Below are positions 21,475-32,107 of a stretch of 64,000 nt of DNA, one piece after another. Origin of the DNA: Lineus longissimus (lineage: Eukaryota > Nemertea > Pilidiophora > Heteronemertea > Lineidae); NCBI RefSeq assembly GCF_910592395.1, contig NC_088323.1, positions 15,239,501 to 15,303,500 of the forward strand, written 5' to 3'. The stretch's first letter is position 1. Every line of letters starts with the position of its first letter. Made by a program: the position numbers and the translations under genes. The notes beneath the pieces are model-generated. The model did no database searches, had not been told where the DNA came from, and worked only from the letters and a program-made list of their open reading frames with translations.

Positions 21475-21606
21475 AGAAGGTATACCATCCTTGGCTAGTC
21501 CGTTCAAAATTTGAAATTTGTAACTTAGTTTGAAAATTTCCGATTGCGTAAATTTGTACTGAGTATAAATGTCAACATTTCTGTTGTGTAAATAGATATA
21601 AACATA
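21475..21606 (-). repeat. Partial dispersed repeat adjoining a MITE
   Basis: AAATTTGTAACTTAGTTTGAA and GTAAATTTGTACTGAGTATA-type blocks resemble the distal part of the 44540-44785 repeat. It ends at the TA next to the MITE at 21607. Confidence 0.45.
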
Positions 21607-21968
21607 CAGTAGAACCTCTCTTAGCGGACACCTCTCTATTAAGGACAACCCCTCTGTTAAGGACACCAGGTTTGGTCCCAAATTGGTTGTTTCCATTCAA
21701 TGTGACCTCTCTAATCAGGACACCTCTCTATTAAGGACAACCTCTCTAGTAAGGACACTAGTTTTGATTCCACACTGGTTGTTTCCATTCAATGTGACCT
21801 CTCTAATCAGGACACCCCTCGGGACTGACAAGTGCTGTCCTTAATAGAGAGGGGTCCTGATTAGAGAGGTCAAATTGAATGGAAACAACCAATTTGGGAC
21901 CAAAACTGGTATCCAGAATAGAGAGGGTGTCCTTAGTAGAGAGATGTCTACTAAGGGAGGTTGTACTG
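21607..21968. mobile_element. 178-bp-family MITE, head-to-head composite
   Basis: Two copies face each other: forward modules to about 21815, then inverted modules ending AAGGGAGGTTGTACTG. The whole 362-bp block is close to a palindrome, and TA precedes and follows it. Confidence 0.82.
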
Positions 21969-22079
21969 TATTCAATAATCAATATTTCATAACTTGCCCT
22001 TGGTGTATATCATGATAATAAACATCAACATGAAAAAGTCGTAATTATTTTGTTATCACTGGTATCATTTCTTTCTTGA

Positions 22080-22255
22080 AACGACCCCTCAGGTAATTAA
22101 TTAGTGAGCACGACCCCTCAGGTAATTAATTAGTGAGCACGACTCCTCAGGTAATTAATTAGTGAGCATGACCCCTCAGGTAATTAATTAGTGAGCACGA
22201 CTCCTCAGGTAATTAATTAGTGAGCATGACCCCTCAGGTAATTAATTAGTGAGCA
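22080..22255. repeat. 29-bp minisatellite, 6 units, with TAATTAATTA core
   Basis: The unit is CACGACCCCTCAGGTAATTA plus ATTAGTGAG, with near-perfect copies differing at one or two positions. Confidence 0.92.
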
Positions 22256-22779
22256 CATCGAGATCTCATGTTTTTGAACCACGCTCAAGGTCTGATAATA
22301 ACAAATAAATGCCATCTGTGAAAATAAAAAACTTGTTGACATGTGCTCACCCATGTTATCTAAAAACCACAAAATGTATTTTTTGATAGGAACTAATTTT
22401 GTAATTGGCCAAAAAAAGAGAAATATATTATCACAATTTTTGCCTAATTAAAAAAAAGTGACGCGAAAATCACTACTTATCACAACAATTCCACAAAAAC
22501 ACCTGACGCGAGATAAGTTTTTTATAATTCTGAAAACCTGGCATAATCCTTAAGAAGGTACCACACCTAAAACAAAACACGTTTTACACAAGGCCTGCCA
22601 TAGCTCAAGGAGTGCCCGTTTCAAAAATTGCGACAACTCCGAACAAAGCCTTCTTGTTTACCGCGTTGGTAGACAATATTACCCGAGGCGATCAATCACG
22701 TGGCAAAAAACCCAATACGACCTTGAACGGGAAGATTCCTGCGCTGTTCTCTGAGGTTAGATATCAGATAGGCACGCCG
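22256..22779. other. Intronic sequence with no recognised feature
   Basis: AT-rich, no repeat or coding signal recognised. Confidence 0.4.
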
Positions 22780-23670
22780 GCCATAATGCCCTGGTCAATG
22801 TCAACCTTGTACCCCCTTCGTTCAGCTATAATGCCCTGGTCAATGTCAACCTTGTACCCCCATTGTTCAGCTATAATGCCCTGGTCAATGTCAACCTTGT
22901 ACCCCCTTCGTTCAGCTATAATGCCCTGGTCAATGTCAACCTTGTACCCCCTTCGTTCAGCTATAATGCCCTGGTCAATGTCAACCTTGTACCCCCTTCA
23001 TTCAGCTATAATGCACTGGTCAATGTCAACCTTGTACCCCCTTCGTTCAGCTATAATGCACTGGTCAATGTCAACCTTGTACCCCCTTCGTTCAGCTATA
23101 ATGCCCTGGTCAATGTCAACCTTGTACCCCCTTCGTTCAGCTATAATGCCCTGGTCAATGTCAACCTTGTACCCCCTTCGTTCAGCTATAATGCACTGGT
23201 CAATGTCAACCTTGTACCCCCTTCGTTCAGCTATAATGCACTGGTCAATGTCAACCTTGTACCCCCTTCGTTCAGCTATAATGCCCTGGTCAATGTCAAC
23301 CTTGTACCCCATTCGTTCAGCTATAATGCACTGGTCAATGTCAACCTTGTACCCCCTTCGTTCAGCTATAATGCCCTGGTCAATGTCAACCTTGTACCCC
23401 ACTTGTTCAGCTATAATGCCCTGGTCAATGTCAACCTTGTACCCCCTTCGTTCAGCTATAATGCACTGGTCAATGCCAACCTTGTACCCCCTTCGTTCAG
23501 CTATAATGCCCTGGTCAATGTCAACCTTGTACCCCCTTCGTTCAGCTATAATGCCTTGGTCAATGTCAACCTTGTACCCCCATTCCTTCAGCTATAATGC
23601 ACCAGTCAATGTCAACCTTGTACCCCCTTCGTTCAGCTATAATGCACCAGTCAATGTCAACCTTGTACCC
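22780..23670. repeat. 45-bp minisatellite, about 20 units
   Basis: Units read ATAATGCCCTGGTCAATGTC, then AACCTTGTACCCCCTTCGTTCAGCT. Variants alternate GCCCTGG with GCACTGG. Period 45 keeps three frames open (386, 244 and 134 codons). No start context, signal or flanking domain supports translation. Confidence 0.93.
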
Positions 23671-23938
23671 CTTTGTCAGGTGATCAACACTTTGTCGAAA
23701 ATCAGAAATGTCTCATCTCTGATTCTGCTGAAATATTCAACTCATCCTCGACTGACTTTGTCATCCTTCTGAGTGTATCATATTCATACCCATAATAAAG
23801 GTAGCGGGGGGGGGGGGGCGGCTGATGAGGATGAGGGAGGCTATTCAGAAGCAGGTAGGCGTCCACAAAAGGCATCACCTTGGAAAGCCGGAAGTGTCAT
23901 TGTAGTGCATACTACTTCAAAAGAACCTCAATATGATA

Positions 23939-24134
23939 CATTAGAACCCCTCCATTAAGGCACCCTTGGGCCTGACAAGTACTATCCGTAACAGAGAGGA
24001 GTCCTGATCAGAGAGGTCAAATTGAATGGGACCAAAATGGGTGTACGAAGAGAGGTGGGTCCTTAATAGAAGGAGCATCCTTAATAGAGAGTGTGTCCTT
24101 AGTAGAGAGTTATCTGCTAAGGGAGGTTCTACTG
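23939..24134 (-). mobile_element. 178-bp-family MITE in duplication unit 1
   Basis: Terminus CATTAGAACCCC mutated; the other end AAGGGAGGTTCTACTG intact and followed by TA. Confidence 0.75.
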
Positions 24135-24333
24135 TATAAGGCACCTCATAATTAAGAACATTTTCAGCCTTGACATAAGCTTCTGGAAGGGTTCAAATGC
24201 ACTCGCTCAATTCAAAACACTGATCTTCCACTGACAAAAACAAACAAACACATGAATCAGCACGAAATGCAATATGTCCGCATCACATTCAAGTTGAGGT
24301 GGATAACACCATTACTAACAGCATAAATTATTA

Positions 24334-24493
24334 CAGTAAAACCTCTCTATTAAGAACATCTTTGGGACTGACAAGTGCTGTCCTTAATAGAGAGGTGTCC
24401 TGATTGGAGATGTAAAATTGAATGGAAACTACAAATATGGGACCAAAACTAGTGTCCTTAATAGAGAATTTGTCCTTGATAGAGAGGTGTCCC
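24334..24493 (-). mobile_element. 178-bp-family MITE, truncated at unit junction
   Basis: Starts CAGTAAAACCTCTC and loses its last ~18 bases at the duplication junction. Its twin at 24933 is complete. Confidence 0.78.
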
Positions 24494-24522
24494 CTGTACT
24501 TCAAAAGAACCTCAATATGATA

Positions 24523-24733
24523 CAGTAGAACCCCTCCATCAAGGCACCCTTTGGCCTGACAAGTACTGTCCGTAACAGAGAGGAGTCCTGATTAGAGAGG
24601 TCAAATTGAATGGGACCAAAATGGGTGTACGAAGAGAGATGGGTCCTTAATAGAAGGAGCATCCTTAGCAGAGGCATCCTTAATAGAGAGTGTGTCCTTA
24701 ATAGAGAGGTGTCTGCTAAGGGAGGTTCTACTG
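24523..24733 (-). mobile_element. 178-bp-family MITE in duplication unit 2
   Basis: Starts CAGTAGAACCCCTCC and carries an extra CATCCTTAGCAGAGG segment relative to its twin at 23939. Confidence 0.78.
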
Positions 24734-24932
24734 TATAAGGCACCTCATAAATAAGAACATTTTCAGCCTTGACATAAGCTTCTGGAAGGGTTCAAATGCA
24801 CTCGCTCAATTCAAAACACTGATCTTCCACTGACAAAAACAAACAAACACATGAATCAGCACGAAATGCAATATGTCCGCATCACATTCAAGTTGAGGTG
24901 GATAACACCATTACTAACAGCATAAATTATTA

Positions 24933-25110
24933 CAGTAAAACCTCTCTATTAAGAACATCTTTGGGACTGACAAGTGCTGTCCTTAATAGAGAGGTGTCCT
25001 GATTGGAGAGGTCAAATTGAATGGAAACTACAAATTTGGGACCAAAACTAGTGTCTTTAATAGAGAATTTGTCCTTGATAGAGAGGTGTCCCCTAAGGGA
25101 GGTTCCGCTG
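24933..25110 (-). mobile_element. 178-bp-family MITE, full length
   Basis: Exactly 178 bp with TA on both sides; end AGGGAGGTTCCGCTG. Confidence 0.85.
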
Positions 25111-25244
25111 TAGTTATCAAACAGAAACATGTGAGTTACAGCATCTCGAGGGCAGTTATTCAGAGGCAGCGGATGACAAAGACACAACCATGGAATACCG
25201 GATGTAAGGAGGTGTCTTTGTCTAATAGTGCCAGAAGCAATACA

Positions 25245-25405
25245 CTATTAAAGGTAACATGTCATGAAACGCTTATAAAAATTGAAATTTTAAACGGCCC
25301 GGTAAAAATCTAGGGAGAAATGAATTCTCATTTATAGACCTGAGTAGGACACCAGCACCTGTCATTATCTTTATCCTATGAACAGTACCACCAATTACTA
25401 ATGTC
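25245..25405. repeat. Dispersed repeat (GGCCCGGTAAAAATC type), copy 1
   Basis: Related to 26160-26330 (same orientation) and 31150-31290 (inverted): shared ATGAAACGC, CCGGTAAAAAT and GAGGACACCA-like blocks at matching spacing. Old and diverged; class unknown. Confidence 0.5.
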
Positions 25406-25446
25406 AAGATTAATTGTGTGGAACTAAATCAGGCCATCAACTGAAG

Positions 25447-25785
25447 AGCCTCATAGCCTAGTGCTTAACACTGCTGGCTACCACGCACTAGGGCCTGGGT
25501 TCTATCCCGGGGAGAACCCAGAACCTAGTGGTTAACACTGCTGGCTACCACACACTAGGGCCCGGGTTCTATCCCGGGGAGAACCCAGAACCTAGTGGTT
25601 AACACTGCTGGCTACCACGCACTAGGGCCTGGGTTCTATCCCGGGGAGAACCCAGAACCTAGTGGTTAACACTGCTGGCTACCACGCACTAGGGCCCGGG
25701 TTCGATCATGGGGAGAACCCAGAGCCTAGTGGTCAACACTGCTGGCTAGCTGGCAATAGAGCCCGGTCGATCCCAGGGAGAAGTC
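25447..25785 (+). repeat. Second tRNA-promoter-like tandem array, about 5 units
   Basis: Same 67-bp unit as 3403-4545 but with GCACTAGGGC in place of GCAATAGGGC and a B box changed to GGTTCTATCCC in the first three or four units. The shared variants suggest local amplification after separation. Confidence 0.8.
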
Positions 25786-26159
25786 AGTTTAGTTTTTCCA
25801 AGCAACGACCACACCAGAAACATGAGTTGTCGGCTTCGCAGAAAACAGAGTCAATAGTCTTTCTTCCGCATCATATAACTCACAGTGCTGGTTATCTCCT
25901 TTTGTCAACATTGTGACAGGACCACTTTAATACCTGAAAGGCTGCAGAAAGCACTTAGATGAACTGGTATTGATTAATAGTATGATGATGATAACCATTA
26001 CTATGAAAAGATTCACTGTGAAAAACACAGAATTTGTCATGTTAGCAAGCTCACAAACTCGCTAACAAAGTTTTTAGCACGGCTCAAGGTTTTATCATTT
26101 TTATCACATATTGCGGTATAATCGTAAACAAGCATTGGTATTGTGATATAAGAATATAA

Positions 26160-26330
26160 AGGAAACCCGTCACGAAACGCATACAAATGGGGGTTGTTTT
26201 CAACAGCCCGGTAAAAATGTACAGTGAGAATAAAGTTCACATTTGTAAATCTCAGCAGTTTCGAGGACACCAACCGCTTGCACAGTACTCAGCTTACATT
26301 TATTCGATGAATAGCATCACCAGTTATTTA
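26160..26330. repeat. Dispersed repeat (GCCCGGTAAAAATG type), copy 2
   Basis: GTCACGAAACGCATACAAATG, AGCCCGGTAAAAATGTACAG and CAGTTTCGAGGACACCA blocks correspond to copy 1 and to the inverted copy near 31.2 kb. Confidence 0.5.
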
Positions 26331-26994
26331 AATTCATAATATAATGTATTAAAAATATTAGAATATCAACCATATCTTCTGGCGTCAAACTTTACAAAGT
26401 ATTTGTATTTCATTCATGGTACGTGTTAGTTCTAAGATTTTCATATTTGGCCCCCTGGTGGTCATGTTGTGAATCAGAACTTCAGGCCTGAGATTAGATT
26501 CCCTTGTCAGCATCATGACAAGGTCGCTTTAAATAAATTTTCAACTCGAACTGTGTACTGTGTGAACCTTGTAAATCTAAGTAGGCGAGAAATTTAAAAC
26601 ATATCCTCTCTTTGAAATATTATATTCATTTCTCAAGGTTTTATGATGGTAAGGCCATGACGCTGCATTAGGATTGAGTAGGGGTGAATAGGTACGATCC
26701 AATAGTTGCAGAGGGTGGAAAGGTTTGGCTGAAAACCAAGAGCAATGCCGGAAAACATCCTAGAGGGATCTCCACTGATTGCCAGCCGAGGGGAGGCCTT
26801 ACCGGAGTCCACATCTCTCCAAAAAGAACTATGAAAAACATAGGGAGATTTGCGTCACACTGCCATGTTCTTGAGGACCAGCGCTGTAAAAGTTTGACCA
26901 GTCAAACAGAAAGGAGAACAATCAAGAGGTTTGACTCTCACATTATGAAGACCACAAATTTGACCCCCTTGCCCCTCTCTACAGCCCCCTTTAA

Positions 26995-27508
26995 ATCTTT
27001 CACTGCCAATAACGTTTTAAAACGTTATTGAAAATAGGTCGCTAAATTGCCAATAACGTTTCAGAACGTTATTTCAGTGTTTCCATCTACTCTTCGAAAA
27101 GTAAACCAAGCAATTGATTCTACGTTGATTTAAACCTCCCGCCATGTCTTCGGAAGTGTTCTCGGAAGCATTCGGCTCAATCTCGTCCCCAGGAAGTGGG
27201 TATTTCGAGTCAGGTGAATTGGTGAAGATAGACCCATTTGAGACCAATTTGCGTGATCAGCCTGATTCTGATGGTGATAATGACCAGGCAGTTGGGGCTA
27301 ATGATATAAGTAGTAGTGACAATGACTAAGGTGATGGTGGGCAGGGGGCGCAGCCTGCTGCAGGTGGAAATCAAGCTGCACGTGGCCGAGGACGTGGTTG
27401 AGGGCGCCAAAGAGGGCCCTCGGCTCCTCCTACAAAAAAGTGGTAAAAATGGCAAAAATGCTGGCAAGATTGGGGAATAACTTTAAAATAGGGCTGGCAG
27501 TGAAAGAG
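26995..27508 (+). mobile_element. piggyBac-like internally deleted element
   Basis: TTAA lies at 26991-26994 and 27509-27512. The ends are inverted: ATCTTTCACTGCCA at left and TGGCAGTGAAAGAG at right, matching the CCTTTSACTGCC ends common in piggyBac elements. Two AATAACGTTTNNNAACGTTATT palindromes follow the left end. The interior keeps only an acidic N-terminal-like ORF. Confidence 0.85.
27144..27329 (+). pseudogene. Remnant of piggyBac transposase N-terminus
   Basis: This 61-codon frame starts MSSEVFSEAFGSI and becomes acidic (DSDGDNDQ, SSSDND), then hits TAA. Past the stop the same frame continues with Gly/Arg repeats (ARGRGRG, then another stop), as in the low-complexity N-termini of piggyBac transposases. 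The catalytic domain is missing. The call rests mainly on the surrounding TTAA and inverted ends. Confidence 0.5.
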
Positions 27509-27512
27509 TTAA

Positions 27513-28600
27513 GAGTCACCAATGAGTTGTCCATATTAAGTTGTCTGTAGGCAGCCTGCTGAAACCAATTTGTCATCGAAGAGTCACCTTGACTGGATAT
27601 CCATACTGGTGTCAAAGACTTCTCATAACCAGGTCGCGCGTATGCCTTGGGCTTCACACACAATTTTCCTGCCAAATCATCATTCCTAAAGACACCTAAC
27701 CGACGATGAACATATCTTTTCCCAACTGTGATCATTACCAACCTTAACTAAATTTCCACGCAGTCAGCAGTGATGGTCATAACTGAGTCGCCCGTATGCC
27801 ATAGGCTTTCACACACGATTTTCCTGCCAAATCATCATTCCTATCACAGCTGACAAAAGACATATTTTTTCCCCTTAAATGGCGATGTCATCAGCCTCGA
27901 GACAAGATGCGTGGGTGTACAGATGACAGATAAGCTGCAGAGAAAATCGATAAACCCTCGAGCTATGAAATCAACTGTGAAATCTTCCCTGAAATACCAA
28001 TACGGTGAATTTCCTAAGGGTGCATTGCCCCGGGCGTTGCACCCAATTTTCTTGCCAAATCATCATTCCAACAGACTTGCAGCCTACAAAGGATACATTT
28101 TTCCCCTTAAATGGCAAAATCATCGGCCTCGAGGCAAGATGTATGGGTGTATGGCATTGATGACAACACGCTGCAGAGAAAATCGATAAACCCTCGAGCT
28201 ATATCAACTTTGCTACGGGGTTTAAACCTTCCCAAAATAGCAATATCGTAAATCTCAGCAGGGTGCACTCCAGGCCGTAATATAACAACAATGGAATATC
28301 GATTGAATCAAACTGAATTACCAATCACTTGATCTTCATACTTTTTCTCGTCACATTGTCCTTTTTAGTTTGATATATTTACGTCCAAATAGTTGAATCG
28401 TAAATCTCCAGGGGGTATACCGTAGGGTGTAATATGTTCAAAAGAAGCTTGACACTTTTGCTCCTGTCACAATGTCCTACTTTTCAACTCGAAAAATTTA
28501 TCGACAAATAGCAAAATCGTAAATCTCTGGAAGTATACCGCAGGGTATAATAATTATCATCACCGGAAACTGGAAACAATTGAATGATATGGAATCACTA
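27513..28600. repeat. Degenerate ~230-bp tandem repeats
   Basis: Recurring blocks: CCTGCCAAATCATCATTCC (about 27671, 27825, 28053), GAGAAAATCGATAAACCCTC (about 27941, 28175) and ATCGTAAATCTC (about 28245, 28399, 28507). An old tandem series of unclear origin; no gene seen. Confidence 0.6.
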
Positions 28601-28784
28601 TTCAATCACTGTGGATTTTTTTCTCGTAACTTGTATATGTAGCTTGAAGTGTGCCCACAGGTAAAATGGAATCAAATTGCGAAAATACATAATAATCTCA
28701 ATGATTTTAGAACAGAATAATATCTGGGTTTTTTCGCTGTTCATTGTAAGCCACTCCTTGTATAGTTAGTGCCGATGTCATGTC

Positions 28785-29155
28785 AATAGCATTCCGTGAT
28801 AATGACGTCACTACAGCTGCTGCCCTCTATTTCCCCATCGCTGAATTACAGGCAATGTCGGACAAACATGCGGTTTCGTAATGGATTCAGGCTTTCTAAC
28901 TAGGGCAGTTAGATTCAATCTGGCACATGTCCGAGTGTTGGAAATACTACATAATTGTTCTGAATATTTCTCTCTCTGACTCTATGGTATCATTCATGCT
29001 AAAAACAATGCAGGGTCAAAGATAATTGACTTTGAAATAAGCTCAAATGCGTAGAAATAAGTGTCGCTGTCCGACTGTCACGTGACTAAAACGTCATCAA
29101 TATCTTATGCAAATGACCCTGTGAGCTATAAATAGTAACGTCGCGGAATGCTATT
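28785..29155 (+). mobile_element. 371-bp fold-back-ended element, copy 2
   Basis: Same length and ends as 7709-8079, forward orientation, with scattered single-base differences. Confidence 0.85.
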
Positions 29156-30129
29156 TAGTGGATTTCAGTGTGTATGATTTTAGACAAACATATGGGGTTT
29201 TTTTCATGTTAAAATGAAATGTTCGTTTTCGCTGAAAAAATTTACAGCAATGCAACATCGGTAACATTTACGTCTATCCCTGAAATAAATTTGAAAAGCG
29301 TCATTGTTGTTGTATTTCAGAGAAATGTCATCAAGTGAGTGTTTTACTACAGTCCAAATCAAAATTGACCTCTGTACGCGCAATTTGACCTCTCTAATTA
29401 GGCCACCTCTCTATTAAGGACAGCACTTGTCAGTCCCATTGGTGTCCTGGAGAAGGACAAAGAGAAGTTCTACTAATTTAAAGAAACATCTCTCGAAAAG
29501 TGCTTGCCTCTGCCAAGTTGTAAAATTAGCAGTATCTGGCGATGTAGGCTAGGCTAAATTGTACCTTAGCAATATAGTTATAGCAGGTCAAACCAGTCAT
29601 GGCTACCCTAGCATGACATGAGATCATATTGCAAAATGTCACGAGATCGAGGAAGGACACTCAACACGAGAGAAACATGTCTTGTGTAGGCCACGCTATG
29701 TCACGTACGCTAGCATTACAAGGCTAACCAAGATATTAGCATGCTATCTGAAGTACTAAACACGTTACACACACCTACGGTTCGTTTTCTGATCACCACG
29801 GTTACGGATCATGATGCACCTGAGATCAATGGCATTGATGGCATTTGTTTGATGTTTGTGGCTGAAATGCACAACAGAAATTGGGGTTGTCTCAGAACTT
29901 TGCACTGCCACAAAACACGAACCATAATAGTCATGGATCCTTCCTGGTTTACAGTGGATCATCAGCGCCAAATGAAGCCACAGATTGTCATAAATGATGA
30001 TTCGGCCATTTATTCCAGGAAATCTTACGGATTCATGGAAGCATTAGCATAATCACAGCGATTTTGAGGAATGGACACAAAATAAAACAGGCTGAAACCT
30101 GAAGAGGGAAGATACTGTTCTTCATGATA
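29156..30129. other. Intronic sequence; one orphan 103-codon frame
   Basis: Contains a truncated MITE (29385-29475) and an open frame 29741-30052 (plus) with no recognisable domain. I do not call it a gene. Confidence 0.35.
29385..29475 (+). mobile_element. 178-bp-family MITE, right half only
   Basis: Begins within TTTGACCTCTCTAATTAGG and ends GAGAAGTTCTACT. Confidence 0.65.
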
Positions 30130-30307
30130 CAGTGGAACCTCCCTTAGCGGACACCTCTCTATTACGGACAAATTCTCCATTAAGGACACTAGTTTTGGTC
30201 CTAAATTGGTTGTTTCTATTCAATTTGACCTCTCTTATAAAGACACCTCTCTAATAAGGACAGCACTTGTCACTCCCGAGGGTGTCCTTAATAGAGAGGT
30301 TCTACTA
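30130..30307 (+). mobile_element. 178-bp-family MITE
   Basis: Full length; right terminus ends CTACTA instead of CTACTG. Confidence 0.85.
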
Positions 30308-30589
30308 TATACACCAAGACTAGCCAAACCAGAGGAGAGGATGTCCAAATTGCTCTAAATGTCTCATCGAACCAATATCAACTATAGTACGTCAATATCG
30401 AAGCACGACCGACCCAACTGATGCGACACACCGATAAACCTCACTCCCATCAATACATAAGCAGTACTGTCCACAAATGACTTCCCAAGCCCTCGACGCG
30501 ACGGAACAAGCTACTTCCAGTTAATAGAGTCAAGGCCGTGCGCTGTTCAGCCATCGATCGCCGATGATTAATACGTCTCCGATATCCCC

Positions 30590-31070
30590 AATCCCCCTCG
30601 GATGACCCTGGGTGACATCGAATCTATATGTATACATATTAATGATCCTCGAGAGATTTACTTGATTTGATTCAGAGTTTGGCCTTCGGAAAGGCCAAGG
30701 TGGCTTATTTCAATGTTTATTGATCAATTTTAGTCGCTTGAGCTGGGATGGGCCTCAAATCCCTGGATGACCCTGATATGACATCGAAGCGATATGTATA
30801 CATATTATTGATCCTCGAGAGAGTCACTTCATATGATTCTGAGTTTGTCCTTTGGTAAGGCCAAGGTGGTTAATTTCAATGTTTATTGATCTGTTTCAGG
30901 TGATTGAGGTGGGATGGGCTTGCTTTAACCCCCCCCCCCCCCCCCAGATGACCCTTGCATGACACCAATTCTATATATAATTGATTCTAAAGAGACTCAC
31001 TTGAGCTAATTTGGAGTCCTTTCGTTAGGCTAAGCTGGTTTATTTCATAGTTTGTTGACTTCTTACTCGA
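30590..31070. repeat. ~180-bp tandem repeat, about 2.7 units
   Basis: Units carry GATGACCCTGNNTGACA, ATATGTATACATATTA, GATCCTCGAGAGA and AAGGCCAAGGTGG blocks at about 30600, 30765 and 30948. A poly-C run precedes unit 3. Confidence 0.8.
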
Positions 31071-31149
31071 GGTGGAATTGCACTATGAATGAAAGGTTAT
31101 TCAGCTAATATTGCAGGATTCTTTTTATCATGAGATGAAAATAAAGTTA

Positions 31150-31290
31150 AGAAGTATGCCATGCTATCACCTGCTGTCCTCGAAACTGCTCAGATTTATG
31201 ATTGAGAGCGCATTCCCGCATAAGGTTTTACTGGGCCATTCAAAACTCCTCTTCCTTCTCAGTGTTTCGTGACAAGTTTCCTTTAAGGCC
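31150..31290. repeat. Dispersed repeat, inverted copy 3
   Basis: Reverse complement carries the GAAACACTG, AAACCTTATGCGGGAATGCG and GAGGACAGCAGGTGATAGC blocks in the same order as copy 2. Confidence 0.45.
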
Positions 31291-31365
31291 AGAAGCATTG
31301 TGTCTACGTGATGTTTTGGGGTTTGGTCAGTAATTTAGCTAACTGTGATGCAAAATCTCAAAATA

Positions 31366-31862
31366 CTTAAAGAGTAAGTAGAAAGACTTTGAAATCATTC
31401 GAAATACAGTTCACCCACGAGACATTAACTCGATATATCACAACCGACCAAATTTCTGCGCCGAAATATTGCCACATGACCTATATCAGGGATTTAAATC
31501 TGCTGTTCAAGGGGCAAATATCTTGGCGCCAAAAACAGACGTCAGCCATGTTTTGGAAAATGATGTCATATCATGTAAAATCCCAAGTCGCCGCAGGTCG
31601 GGTACTTGCAAAATTTACGCACCTCGGTGCAATAGAGGTCCGTATGACGTAACATATAATTTTGTGACGTCATACGATGTAAATGGCGGCCTCCATGGAC
31701 CAGTGCGTTTTTTGGGCGGGAATGGCCAGCCAAACGTAAATGGGCCCATGGAAGTCTGTCTTTTACGACCCGATATCCGCTCAGAAGTTTCTGGGTCGTT
31801 TTAAATGCTCGCCGGGACTACAGTAATGAAAAACAGTGGCTCTAATCTACTTACTCTTTAAG
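31366..31862. mobile_element. ~497-bp MITE-like element with CTTAAAGAGTAAGTAG ends
   Basis: Perfect 16-base inverted ends CTTAAAGAGTAAGTAG and CTACTTACTCTTTAAG. The interior is GC-richer, with two TGACGT-type sites and a GACGTCATACG-type half palindrome. Open frames inside have no recognised homology. The target duplication is ambiguous because the ends themselves contain TTAA/TAA. Confidence 0.65.
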
Positions 31863-31878
31863 ACAACACAAAGAGGTG

Positions 31879-32107
31879 ATATGTGACCCGCTCTACCAAA
31901 ACTAGGCGCTTGTTGCATCTGAACTCGACAGGTTGATACGGACTTGTTGTTCATTTCCCTATTGTAGACCTTTTGTGAAATGTGACCAAATCAGTTTGTA
32001 ATAGATTTCACAAAAGGTCTACAATAGGGAAATGAACAACAAGTCCGTATCAACCTGTCAAGTTCAGATGCGACAAGCACCTAGTTTTGGTAGAGCGAGT
32101 CACATAT
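31879..32107. mobile_element. 229-bp near-perfect hairpin element (TGTGACCCGC family)
   Basis: Two arms of about 100 bases are almost exact reverse complements around a ~25-base loop near 31992. Ends read ATATGTGACCCGCTC and GAGCGAGTCACATAT. Related, more diverged members occur at 63110-63301 and in part at 55340-55420. Confidence 0.85.

Larger units (their letters stand above)
23911..25098. repeat. ~595-bp tandem segmental duplication
   Basis: Unit 1 (about 23911-24496) and unit 2 (about 24497-25098) each contain ACTTCAAAAGAACCTCAATA, a 178-family MITE, the spacer CTTCTGGAAGGGTTCAAATG through AAGTTGAGGTGGATAACACC, then a second MITE. The spacers are almost identical, so the duplication is recent compared with the MITE copies. 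Confidence 0.88.

Noticed and set aside
22612-23772. 386-codon plus-strand open frame
   Set aside because: It is almost entirely the 45-bp minisatellite read in frame, opens with GTG rather than ATG, and other frames of the same array are equally open.
29741-30052. 103-codon plus-strand frame as a small gene
   Set aside because: No recognisable domain, no splice or promoter support, and a length that could occur by chance in 64 kb; left as an open frame only.
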